Below are positions 35,501 to 45,457 of a stretch of DNA of 64,000 nt, one piece after another. The stretch is from Lactifluus volemus. Taxonomy: Eukaryota; Basidiomycota; Agaricomycetes; Russulales; Russulaceae. The notes under the pieces were generated by a model. It saw only the letters and a list, made by a program, of their open reading frames with translations, ran no database searches and was not told where the DNA came from. Position numbers and translations under genes: made by a program. The DNA lies in the NCBI GenBank assembly GCA_022376515.1, contig WTXI01000001.1, positions 1,364,001 through 1,428,000 on the forward strand. Direction: 5' to 3'. Position 1 is the stretch's first letter. Every line of letters begins with the position of its first letter.

Positions 35501-37245
35501 GTGCTGAGCTGAAGTCTGTGTGTGGTCTCGGAGGTGCGTTGATCTTTCTGAGCCAGCGTTGATTTTAATCATGTTTTCATTAGCCGAGAACGTTGCGTTC
35601 AGTTCACGCGTCACTTATTAGTATCGAAACTCTTGCGATCCAGTAAACCCAGCCCCCGTTTACTTGTCGTCGTACGTCGAAGTATATTCCTAAGCGTTAG
35701 CTTGTTGTGACCCTGAACAGACAGGAAAAGCCGTTCATATTATTGTCGCAATACCCACAAAGGACGGGTCCACACAGATGATTCTCGAACGCAAGATTCC
35801 TCTCATGACAATCAAGAGTATTGCGATGTCTCACCTTCGAGATGACTGGATCGTAAGCCCTGCGATTACATCACACCAGCAGGGTATTTACTCACCAGTC
35901 AGGCTCTGAATGTTAATAATATTTCTGAGGAGGGCGACCCCGTTCTTAGCTGTTATTTCAAGACGGAGTTGACCACCGTTCTTCTTCAGTTGACCTCAGC
36001 CAGCATCAACCTCTTGATTAGTCCAATGTATGATATTCCTCTTATTCCCGTTAGTTTCTGACGCTATTCTGCCACAGCGTGGACTATGCCAAGAAGAAAG
36101 AGAAACGAGCTCAGGTCAAATTCGTGAAGGATGAAACAGTTCAGAGAGATGACCAATATAAGAGCCACACAGTGCATGTCCCTTCTGGCGAACCCCCAAA
36201 TAGCCGTTCCAGGCCGGTCCCTCGACGGAAAGCTGGAGTTGTCCGCCCTGTTACTGACGGGAAATTGCTTAAAAAAGGTGGTCCGTCCAAGGTTAGTCAT
36301 AGCGTGGCGGGGCAATATGTCATCCTCATCTAATACTCGTCGCTCTAGCCTTCAGGATCCCAGCGAAGACCTGCAGCGCAGCCGCTACCCGGGCGTTCTG
36401 GCGCACCTGCAGCGGTGAAACCCGCTGCCTCGCACCCCATCCCTTCTCCACCGACTCGGGATCGTGCTCCCTTAGCTCCTGAAGTGCCAGACATCCCGAT
36501 GTACCGTGCCAAGTATGCTTTCGAGGGACAGCCCGGCGAGTTATCTTTGGCAAAAGATGACCTAGTTGAGCTCCTCGAGCAAGACGAAAACGGGTGGTGG
36601 CTTGTGAAAAAAGACGGTGTTGAAGGGTGGGCGCCAAGCAATTATCTCGAGCTAGTGCCTCCAAAGCCGAAGGCTCCACCTGCCCCTCCACCTGCCCCTC
36701 CGCCTGCCCCTCCGCCTGCTCCCCGCCGCCCTCCTGTCGCGTCTGCCGCTCCAGTAATAGCCCCCAAACCTGCTGCAGCACCAACGCCTCGGACAAATAT
36801 TCAAGTCCAATCTCTCACTGCCGATGCCTCTGCGAAGCCTGTGTCTGTCTTCCCTGGCATGGCCAATGGCACCGCACCGCCATGGAAGAAGACACAGGTT
36901 GCACCTAGCGTGGCCCCTCAGATGGCCTCACGGCCTTCAAGTACGGCTGGGGCGAAACCTCCGCCGCCACCTATTGGGAAGAAACCAGCACCACCCCCGC
37001 CGATAGCAAGCAAACCTGTGACTATGAAGCAACCCGGGAAGCCACCCATCCCGATGGCTTCGAGACCTCCGGCTCCGCCGACGGCAACACGACCAGGCAA
37101 CGTCAAGCCAACCGGGGCTGCCCCTGGCCAAATAGACTTGGCGGCCGCTGTAGGTTTCCTCTCCGTAATTTCTGTAGCACAAGCTAAACGAGTTTTGTCC
37201 CATCAGCTTGCGAAGCGTGCTCAGAGGATGGCAGAGAATGAATAG
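32597..37245 (+). CDS. MYO1: Class I (long-tailed) myosin
   Basis: Actin-based motor for endocytosis and cell polarity. The start ATG is followed at once by an intron; then a Lys/Ala-rich N-terminus. Motor: P-loop [13 protein letters not shown], switch I NNNSSRHGK, switch [11 protein letters not shown], actin-binding region ...RTIKPNQN. The TEDS residue is Ser in [10 protein letters not shown], exactly 16 residues before DALAK, in a basic PAK-like context. Neck: IQ-like [15 protein letters not shown] and [10 protein letters not shown]. Tail: TH1 ([19 protein letters not shown] to [16 protein letters not shown]), an SH3 domain ([20 protein letters not shown] to [11 protein letters not shown]) and a Pro/Ala-rich TH2-like stretch with tandem PAPP repeats; end [16 protein letters not shown] without the acidic DDW-type terminus of yeast Myo3/5. 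One GC-AG intron (34758-34813). Two one-base losses, near 35043 (LLSPNT to SYAGEYTW) and 35617 (SSRVT to [10 protein letters not shown]). Confidence 0.95.
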
Positions 37246-37452
37246 ATCAGTAGAATTGGCTAAATGGGCAGCCTCGTCGGAATTTGGCTCTACTTTGTGT
37301 ACAATTGTGTGAACTATTAGATGCATTAATGGAATGAACATGGACGCGATGCAACAAATGCGAGACGTGAATAAATCGTGAATGCATGGTATCGTCTGAT
37401 GGTGTAATTGTCATCACTCTAGCCTAATAAAAAAAAGATTGAACAACCAAAT

Positions 37453-39325
37453 CTATGAGAATGTAACGGTGATGGGTGGCAGGGTATTTTGTTCGTCACC
37501 ACCCGCCATTATTTCCCGCCCACCTTCACCTCTAGGGGGAACATCACTACTCCCGGAAATCGTAACTTGAGAAGGCGTTGGTCTGCGCCGCTGCGAGCCA
37601 TTTTCTTCGTCCGATTCTGCGTCAGTGGGTGCAGAATGTATCGAGATCGGTCGTCTCCTATGTCGCCACGCCATGAGCGTACCTCCTCCGCAGAAAGCAC
37701 CTTCACTCCGCCCCCTTGTTTTTCAAAGTCTCCCGGTTCGGCACGGAGGGCACGACGTCCGGTTTCCAGTAGGTTGTCGAGAATTCCTTTGATACGATCA
37801 TATACCTCGTCACGTTCATCTCCATCCTCTGCATCGTCGTCATCGTCCATGTCTTCGTCATCTGCCACGTCTTCGGGGCCGAGCGACGACTTGAGGGCAC
37901 GAAATGCGCGTGGAGGGAGCATAAGGCGCGACGCCCGTAGTTTCCGCCGTAATTCTCGAATTTCACGTGCTTGCCTGTGCTTTGTCCCTTCAAGGGTTGC
38001 ATTTATCGCGAGAAGAGATCTATTCGTGATTTCTAAATCCTCGATCTGCGTGATGGGAAGTAATCAAAAAGGGTGAGTGTGCGTGTTAGAGGAGGAGGAT
38101 CGGTTACCTTGCGATTTGATTTGGCCTCTGCTCTAATCTTTCTATCAGAGTCCTCGAGTTGATCGGCGTATGTGACGGGGCTATGCTGTGAATGACGGGA
38201 CACGTTCGGGCCAGATGAGACATCGAGAATATCCGATCTATGGCCGGGACTGAAGGTAGGACTTGCTCGTCCCCCATTAGTCAAGGTTGCGCTATAGCCG
38301 TGGGTGTTTGGTATGGGTGCAGTGCTACCACTGATACTTGAAGTTTGCGTGTGTTGTGAGGATTGTGAAGAAAATGACAAGGTAGAAACTGGTGGGGATT
38401 GCGGTGGCAGGGGTATGGCCGCGGGATCAACTTTTGGTATGATGTGAAAATGAGGGTCGTTGTCAAGGTCACCGCTTCCTGGACGAGACAGAGACTGAAA
38501 ACGTGCTGAGGCATGGTGGGGTGCTACGCGTGGCGCGTATCGGTGAGGATTTGCAGCGGGCGTAGGGGTTGTAATGGGATGGATAGCAATGGGAACAGTC
38601 GAGATAGTCGGCGACGGTGGGCTGGAAGTAAAGCCATTGAAACCTACTGTCGATGGTGCTCGCGTTCGAGCTTCTACGGGACGCGTTGCAGGATACGGTG
38701 GGGAAGAAGAAGGTTGTGAGGCGCTTGAAGAGGTAGGAGACGCGCTAAATCCGCTAGGCCTTACAACGCTAGAAACCTTAGCCTTCACCCGCGCCACTGG
38801 GATCGTTGAAGGGCCGTCTGGAGAAAGATGGGAAGGGAGTGGTGCAGAAGAAGTGGCTGGAACGAACCACTACCGCTTCGTGGCTTTCGGAAGACGCGTG
38901 CGCAGTTGAAGTCAAAGAGCGTTGCCTAGACAAACCGTGTAGTACAACGGAAGCTTTTGGCCTCGAGGCATGAACGTCAAGAGCAGATCGTGTGGACGAA
39001 AGCTTCCTTCCATGCTGGGTGGTTGTTTGGATGGAGAAGGTGGTCGTGATGTGGACTTGACGGTGGAGCTTGCACTCGGAGACCGTCCAACAACAATGGT
39101 GGCGCTACTGCTAACCTTGGCCTTTGGGCGGAAAGTTGGTTCTGAAATCGCAGGTGAGGATGGGGGGTGATGTTTGGCCTTGAATGGGGACGAAGGGCGT
39201 GAGGGAGGTCTGGATTGAACCACAAGTACATTGTTCAAGTTGACCTTGGCAGTCACCTTTAGGGACGGGATGAGACGCAAGACAAAAGCAAGTGAAATAA
39301 ATTTTTTTACCTTTGCTTTATCCAT
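37453..39325 (-). CDS. Conserved basidiomycete coiled-coil protein of unknown function
   Basis: I do not know a function. The start is ATG at 39325 (MDK-AK, intron, VTAKVNLNNVLVVQSRPPSR). A long Ser/Pro/Thr-rich disordered half follows, then a conserved-looking heptad segment: EDSDRKIRAEAKSNRK, intron (about 38046-38107), IEDLEITNRSLLAINATLEG, KHRQAREIRELRRKLRASRL, MLPPRAFRALKSSLGPED. An acidic run (DDEDMDDDDDAEDGDE) precedes a further helical part DEVYDRIKGILDNLLETGRR. The reading frame must slip at about 39005 (SKQPPSMEG to KLSSTRSALDVHASRP), near 38855, and probably near 37676 before the tail TDAESDEENGSQRRRPTPSQ. These look like the one-base losses seen elsewhere in the window. The coiled coil suggests a structural or cytoskeletal role, but nothing in the sequence proves it. 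Confidence 0.6.
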
Positions 39326-39407
39326 ATGAGCATTCAAAAGTAGAGAGAGCAAAGTGGTACAACAACTTGAAGATGGAACATCATTCAGTTAGAGCTCAAG
39401 CTCAGGC

Positions 39408-40282
39408 TCAAATTCCCTTTCTAGCTAAAACCTTTTCCACCACCCTCTCAATAAGACCTTCCCATTCCTTTCCTGCGCTCCCTATACCACTAAGCGTCGC
39501 TGTTACACTCTTTTCGACATATTTCCCAACCATTCCACTTCTATATTACCTTCGCTCCATGCTTTTCCTACCCAGCGTAACCACGTCCTGAGTGTGTTGA
39601 ATGAGCATGATGCCGAATGTCCGCTCCTCGTCGTTCACTTCTGTCACTGTAAGAGATACTCCATCAATAGTGACGTAGCCCTTTGGGATCAGATACGGTA
39701 GCAAAGATGGGCGCGTCGGTGTTGCCGCGTTCACTCGGAAGACGAGCCGCACGGAACCACCGTCAGGTATCTTGCTGACGATGACGGCGGTATCGTCGAC
39801 GTGACCCTTTGAATCACGGTGAGCGACAGCGGTGGTGCCGGAGAGACATCGGCTGACTGACCTGTACGAAATGTCCCCCAAACCGGACATGAGCACTCAT
39901 GGCACGCTCCAAATTGAGCTGATCTCCGACTTTCCGCTCGCCTTGTACAAGCATCAGACTTTCGTGTGGTCCGATAGTTTCCTCACGATGCGTACCTAAA
40001 TCAGTCCTTCCAATGTCTCGTTGGCAAGCCAGACTTCAAACCAACCACCATTCTGTTGAGCGTCGAAGCTCGTGACGGTGAGGCAAGCCCCATTCACCGC
40101 TATAGAATCTCCAACGGTGCAATCCTGAAGAACTGGACCGGCATCGGAGATGGTCAATGTACACCCCCCGCTGTCCAGCTCAATGGCTGTGACAGTTCCC
40201 ATTATCTCAATCTGAGGACATAGAAACGATCAAGAAAAGAAAAAAGAATGGACCACAAGCTACGCACGAGGCCCGTGAACAT
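39408..40282 (-). CDS. RIB5: Riboflavin synthase, alpha chain
   Basis: Makes riboflavin from two 6,7-dimethyl-8-ribityllumazine molecules, last step of vitamin B2 synthesis. Starts MFTGL, intron (about 40212-40267), IEIMGTVTAIELDSGG. Two lumazine-binding repeats: DCTVGDSIAVNGACLTVTSF with WFEVWLANETLE, and GHVDDTAVIVSKI with YLIPKGYVTIDGVSLTVTEV, FGIMLIQHTQ. The end reads MVGKYVEKSVTATLSGIGSA and VEKVLARKGI. The repeat signature (VNGACLTV, IDGVSLTV) is diagnostic. The frame is damaged four times: near 40007 (TLE to RTDLGERKVGDQ) and three times within 39533-39558 (GRKSM to GAKVNIEVEMVGKY). Each is explained by a run of three bases read as two; after the third the frame returns. This is the densest error cluster in the window. 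Confidence 0.9.
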
Positions 40283-40766
40283 GATTGATCCAGTGAAAGT
40301 ATGTGAAAGTCATGGAACCCAATATTGCGCCCGTTATTGTAGGTTGCGCCACCTCACCCCAATCACCTTACAACCTTATCTTCGGCAACAAGGCGGGCGG
40401 GGGCACCCTCGCAATATTCATGGAGAAAAAACAAACCGGTATGTGGCCGACGAGCAGGCGGAGCTATCGTCTCAACCTATAAAGTGTACGTTTCCTTACG
40501 GAGCCAAGTCCAGAGATGTACAGTATCACAGTCAGCCATGGACTCGTCCACGGACTTAACAGTTGCGATTGCTCTCAGGCTCTTTTGCATTTACGAGAGT
40601 TGTTCCACTACTTTCCGAGTATAACGAGACAATTACGTCTAGACATACAGTACACGAGGTGCATCGCATGTCATCCTTTTTCGTCGACAAGGCACAAGGC
40701 TGTGCGCGTACCGAGGACTTGAACACGGCTGATAAGGCTTGCCAAAAAAAAAATTATTATTTCTAT
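40283..40766. other. Upstream region between riboflavin synthase and the small membrane protein gene
   Basis: About 480 bp. No gene is supported. A run of nine A bases (about 40744-40752) and ATTATTATTTCTATATG lie directly before the plus-strand ATG. I see no conserved RNA structure such as an FMN riboswitch in the riboflavin synthase leader; the leader lacks the expected paired GGNNAGGGC-type blocks. Confidence 0.4.
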
Positions 40767-41040
40767 ATGTCCCGTCCCCCCAAATCCTCAGAGGCAGTGA
40801 GGAAACGCACAATTTGGGAGTCGTATGCTGGTAAGCAGCATCTATACCATTTACACCGTGATTCAACGCGCCGTAGCTCTCCCTGCCAAAACCCGTCTCA
40901 ACATTTCTCTTGCTGTCTGTGCCGTTGCCGTAGCGGGCATCTTCATATCCGACCGCCTCGAAAAAATATGCCCCCACCCACCAAAACAACTTCAAATAGT
41001 GCTTCATGACCTTAGGAACGAAGGAGAGCGGGCGTCATGA
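40767..41040 (+). CDS. Small single-TM protein, uncharacterised
   Basis: Two exons give about 72 residues. MSRPPKSSEAVRKRTIWESY is basic, intron about 40831-40876, then AALPAKTRLNISLAVCAVAV-AGIFISDRLEK with one clear TM helix and a charged end, followed by a Pro-containing tail. The N-in basic segment and central TM resemble small mitochondrial inner-membrane proteins, and the ...TRLxISLAVCAVxVAGIxxSDRLEK pattern looks conserved rather than random, but I cannot name a family. The intron restores a continuous hydrophobic helix, which supports that the gene is real. Confidence 0.6.
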
Positions 41041-41135
41041 CAGAACGGCGGTTTCTTGTATGGCATCTCGAGACATGTGAAATAATAAGCAGAAATCGAA
41101 ACAAAACAAGTATCTCCTCTCTCTTCCATTCGATC

Positions 41136-42152
41136 TCACTCGGAAGCAAGGCCATCGTATGCATCTTCATCCCATTGCGTGTCCGACCCGCTAGGAGTGT
41201 GGTAGGGTCTGCTGTACGGTGTCACCCCATTGACAGTGCTGTTTCGTACTAGTGCTGGTTGCTTCTGATTCCGACACCATCCGGGTGATACATAGCCTGA
41301 CGGTGTGCCCTGCGTGCCGATGTTCTCCCTGCAAACTGGCACGGGAGGAAATGTTAAACCGTCGAACAATGTGCCCTGGTCGGATCTCTGATCCACCAGC
41401 ATATCACCTCCCCGTAATTGCGCATGAGTGGCGGCCGCGCCTTGCTGCGTCCGCGACGCTGGCGGAGACCCGAACGACGGGTATGTTGGTATGTTGTCCT
41501 CGACCTTGAACTCCCAGCTCCCTCGCTCCCAATCCGGCACGAGCTCTTCCTTGCCACCTCTCCGCCCGTTCTGACGGCGACCACAGACATCGCCCAAGAA
41601 TCCCCACCACTGGTCAAAGAACGCAATGACGAGTATCGCCGTGCCAACTACGCTAACCACGATGACGGCGATTCCGATCGCATGCCAGTCAACTGTGTGT
41701 CCTCGGGCTAGCTCGGAAGGCGAAGACGATGAAGGAAGGCTCGGATGCCATGCGGGAATGGTAGTATTCTGGCTCGCACTGGCGCTCTTGCTTATGCTTA
41801 TGCTCGTACTCGTGCTTGTTCTTAATACGTGAGGATGCTTCTCGCTACCTCCTGGAGCGGGCGTCGGCAGTTGTGAGGTCGAGGTTGGCGTAAAATGTGA
41901 GGAAGAACTGATGATAGATGTTGTAAGTCGCGTAGCGGATGTTGTTGTAGGTTCGGAGGGTACGGAGGTAGGGTGCTCAATGCGAGGTGGTGTGGAGGCC
42001 TGCTCCGTGTGATGTATCGTCTGATCCATAAAGGGAATAGGTTCATCGAGTTCTGGCACCAGAAGTCTGATGTTGTCAAGGTTTCCCTGAGGAAGGGCGT
42101 GTACCGCCCTGTTGAAGAACAGAGATGCGAGGCCGAAAACCCTCCCTGGCAT
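41136..42152 (-). CDS. Single-pass membrane protein with Ser/Thr-rich ectodomain
   Basis: Uninterrupted 338-residue frame. The N-terminus VFGLASLFFNRAVHALPQ looks like a signal peptide with a plausible cut after ALP or HA. The next approx. 140 residues are Ser/Thr/Pro-rich and would be O-glycosylated. One TM helix (AIGIAVIVVSVVGTAILVIA) follows, then FFDQWWGFLGDVCGRRQNGR at the membrane exit and a cytoplasmic tail of about 150 residues, ending in DEDAYDGLASE. Topology matches fungal Mid2/Wsc-like sensors in outline, but there is no WSC or Mid2 cysteine domain, so a sensor role is only a guess. An upstream exon cannot be excluded. Confidence 0.65.
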   Translation of the reverse strand: MPGRVFGLASLFFNRAVHALPQGNLDNIRLLVPELDEPIPFMDQTIHHTEQASTPPRIEHPTSVPSEPTTTSATRLTTSIISSSSHFTPTSTSQLPTPAPGGSEKHPHVLRTSTSTSISISKSASASQNTTIPAWHPSLPSSSSPSELARGHTVDWHAIGIAVIVVSVVGTAILVIAFFDQWWGFLGDVCGRRQNGRRGGKEELVPDWERGSWEFKVEDNIPTYPSFGSPPASRTQQGAAATHAQLRGGDMLVDQRSDQGTLFDGLTFPPVPVCRENIGTQGTPSGYVSPGWCRNQKQPALVRNSTVNGVTPYSRPYHTPSGSDTQWDEDAYDGLASE

Positions 42153-42327
42153 CTGTTCTAGGTGACTCGGAGGAGGATTGTAAACCTGGAATCGGAAACG
42201 TCTTTATGATGTGCTGAGCGTTGGACCGACCTCAGGGTCAGCTTAGCCATTGACGCGTCTGCAGTCACATGGAACAATTAAGACATCACGTGGTCTCTAT
42301 TCGAGCTACATCTTAAGTCTGGGGTAA

Positions 42328-43768
42328 TCACTCTACATTATTTATAGCAAGTTGTGTTGGGAATGACCCATTTGTACCATGGAACGACACAGAAGAAGTG
42401 AGGGCGGAATCATGCGTTGGGATTCTATGGGTCCGCGCACTTTGTAGTGCGTGCGAACGGACCCGCCGGTGCCTCGTGGAGGTAATTTCCCGGGACTTAG
42501 AATCAGAGCCATACAGTGGCGCCAGATCAGGGTGTGGTGTTGGAGGTTCAACCTTCGTGGCCGTCAGCTTCGTGGCGACACTCTTCCTCACCACATGCAC
42601 AACACGAATCTTCCTTGCTTGGGTAGGCCAAAGCAGAGTAGGAGAGCAGGAGAAACTCAGTGGCGTAAGGGTCTTCTCACCGGGAATAATCCTTCCAGTG
42701 TCTGTCCTTCTATCCCCAACGACATAATCAAATCTCCACGCGAGGAGGACTGGCTCGGCAGTGGAAAAAAGACGGGAAGTGTGGATTGGTTCAATCCCCT
42801 GAACGGTATATGGACCATTGGATTGGAGAACGAGATAAGCTTGTCTGGACAGATAATCATGATATTCATCCCCGTTGACCATGAGACGTCGCAGAACAGG
42901 AGGCGTCTCGAGGGCCGTATGGTGAAAGATAAAGGATTTGCGCTGAGCAGGCATGAAGTCAGCAGTACCCGAGAAGTAGCCAGCGAACCGGAAGATGGGT
43001 TGGATCACCCGATAACCCTCCTGGTCAATCATTATCTCCAGGGAGGTCGACTGTAGCCAAGAAAGAGACGCCGGAAGAAGAGGAAAACGTGCAACATCGA
43101 CACCTGGTGTCTCTAAGTGGTCGTGGACTGCATCACAGGTGTTGAGTAGCCGGTTTGAGAAGATTCTGAAATATTTCCACTTTCAGACATGGACGGGGAA
43201 GAGGCAGGGATGTTTCGATGCGGTGCCATTGTGGCTCACGGGCCATAGCCTTCCCGAAAGGTAACGGTCGGTTCTTAATTCTGGGGTGCTTGAAAAATTA
43301 GACGCCGGCTGCGGAACTAACTCGGAGAAGGATTGAATGGCTGAGGGTTGTGGAGGGTGTCTCTTCGTTGGGCGAGTTTCTTCTTGAGATTGGGAGATTG
43401 GGTTTGTCGAGCTTCGCAAAGGACAGTGATGATTACGCAAGACCCCAGAGAGGAAAGACTCTCATCCTCGGGCGGTTTGGACTTGCTTGTCGAAGACACA
43501 GCTCTTATGTTGTGGTTCGGGACAGAATTCACCTCAGAAACTAAATCAAATGAGTCGATGGTGCTAGGGTCATCTTGTTCATCATAGTATGCGTGTTACC
43601 CAAGTCTCTTAGGCCAGCGTGCAAAATAATGGGTATGCTTCCAACTTGACAGCTCCCGGCCAAGTTATCAAGGCTTGACCACGAGGGAGGTGGGGAGAGT
43701 GTCTCGAGGGATCTGAGGATAGACAATGTACTAGGGCTCCGAGACAGACGTAGTGGGATGATAGACAT
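42328..43768 (-). CDS. Uncharacterised fungal protein, reading frame interrupted
   Basis: The C-terminal 234 residues (to 42328) form one frame with low-ambiguity composition: GYRVIQPIFRFAGYFSGTAD, RLMVNGDEYHDYLSRQAYLV, LQSNGPYTVQGIEP, LAWRFDYVVGDRRTDTGRII, PGEKTLTPLSFSCSPTLLWP and IRVVHVVRKSVATKLTAT. I recall similar proteins in agaricomycetes but no named domain. Upstream the same strand has coding-like pieces in different frames: MSIIPLRLSRSPSTLSILRS from ATG 43768, YDEQDDPSTIDSFDLVSEVN about 43530-43600, and EPQWHRIETSLPLPRPCLKV about 43170-43250, then NTCDAVHDHLETPGVDVARF about 43060-43130. They need two or more slips or unrecognised introns to join. Start and N-terminal structure are uncertain. 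Confidence 0.5.
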
Positions 43769-44070
43769 GTCAAGCAAGCAGGAAACGATGATGTTACGGG
43801 TCTGTAATAGTCTGTGGCAGTGAATTGGGCTCGGTTATGGACTAAGACCTTTGGGGTTTAGCGTGGGCAATAATGAGTTGAATGTGGTTGTTAACTGAAA
43901 CAAGATATAATAAAGAGTGACCTTGTTGGTGTCTAAGGCTATCATCGAGAAATCGGATCTAATAAAGGACAACAATGAACTAGTCATGTTATATAAGCCA
44001 GCATGGGCTGGACATATGGCCTGGTTCAGGGCTGCGTTCATTTCAAGAGACTATTCCCTTACTCTTCCTC

Positions 44071-45378
44071 ATGTCTCGCCTGGATACAATCCTGAATCCC
44101 CAAGATAATGATATCGTCACGTTGAGGTTAGAACGTCGTTACATTCTCATTCTGCCTTCTTATTCAACTTTGACTATTTTACAGGGCAGAACGTGCACCG
44201 ACACCTCGATCGAGTCGCTCATCACCTACATCTAGTGCTAGTGAAGCTTCGAGAAACTCGCATCGTGACAAGGATCACCAGGAAGCCAAAGAACATTGTG
44301 CCCATCCTACATGTCCGGACGCTCTTCGCTGCTTGCCCGACACCGACGGGCGCCCCCAGCATACCCTTCCAATCATTCTGAGGTGTGCAATATTGGGGAG
44401 TAAGATGAAGCGCCTCACGATCCGAGAAATCTATGCTGCTATGGAAGAAAAGTATCCGTACTACCGAACGGCAGGCTCCACTTGGAAGGTCCGTTCCTTC
44501 TCCTGTCTCGTTCATGGAACATAAACATATGACCTTCATCGATCAGCAATCCGTCCGACACCACCTGTCGCTAAACAGATTATTTGAACGACAACCGCGG
44601 CCGGTCTCTGATCCTGGTTTTGGGTCTTACTGGACCGTCAATCTTGAGGCACCTCCTGGTACGAAACGCCCCCGAAGCGTGGTCGCCCACAGCGGGAGGT
44701 TAACGGCGACGGAGAACCAGCACCTGCGAAGAAGCGTGGTCGTCCACGAAAAATGCCGGAGACGGAGAGCAGCAGGAGAACCGAACTTCGGCGCATAGCT
44801 ACTCTTCCCATTCCAAGTGTGGAACACGTGGGGGCACATATCAGCGTTTCTTCAACACGAACTGGCAGTCGTCGTCGGTATGAAGACGAGGAGGAGGAGG
44901 ATCCCAAGGTCCCTTCTGAACTTGGTGCATCGTGGTGTAGGGAAGAGGACCTTGAGAGTGAGGACGAGCCTCCACAACGACCAATTACACCGGCATATGA
45001 TAGAGCGGTCACCATTCGCTTTTCGCCAAGTCCAATTCGAGAGACGGTCCATCCATTGCAAGATGATTACAATTCTGATGCGTTTCCGAGAATTTCATTG
45101 ATCATCTTAGAATTCAAATGGGGATGCTTAGACGACAAGCATCGGAGGCTCGGGCGGAGGCCGCAAGGATGGCTCAGCAACTCTTGGAGTCTCAAGCTGA
45201 GGTATCGAAGGCCAGAATTGCTTTGAAGGTTGCAGAAGATGTGCTGGAGGCCGAAGTTCGGAAGAGGAGAGAAGCGGAAGGAGTTGCTGAGGAAGAGACA
45301 CGGCTGAGAGAGGCTGTTGAAGATGAGCTTCAGACTTTACAAGGTCGAGAACCGGGAACGTTGGGCGGGGGCGGATGA
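44071..45378 (+). CDS. Forkhead transcription factor with AT-hooks and C-terminal coiled coil
   Basis: Nuclear DNA-binding protein. Start MSRLDTILNPQDNDIVTLR, intron (about 44136-44183), then a short Ser-rich part and the forkhead domain: RPQHTLPIILRCAILGSKMK, RLTIREIYAAMEEKYPYYRT, STWK, intron (about 44490-44547), QSVRHHLSLNRLFERQPRPV, GFGSYWTVNLEAPPGTKRPR. W-K-x-S-V-R-H-x-L-S-L is the recognition helix. Two AT-hooks (KRGRPQ and KKRGRPRK) follow the domain directly, then an acidic region and a long helical tail with Ala/Glu/Arg heptads (EARAEAARMAQQLLESQAEV) to the stop. One base is missing near 44675 (KRPR to KRGRPQRE) and one near 45099 (FPRIS to DHLRIQMGMLRRQ). Both corrections are needed to attach AT-hooks and coiled coil to the forkhead. 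Confidence 0.85.
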
Positions 45379-45457
45379 TGATTATTATGTTGTTCGTTTC
45401 ATTCGTGTCTAATCTAATCTATGTGTTCCAATCTATCACGTGGACTAAACACTTTTC

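Noticed and set aside
43183..43440. Independent small gene on the minus strand
   Set aside because: It more likely belongs to the broken N-terminal half of the 42328-43768 gene; its stop is followed by coding-like sequence in the same and neighbouring frames.
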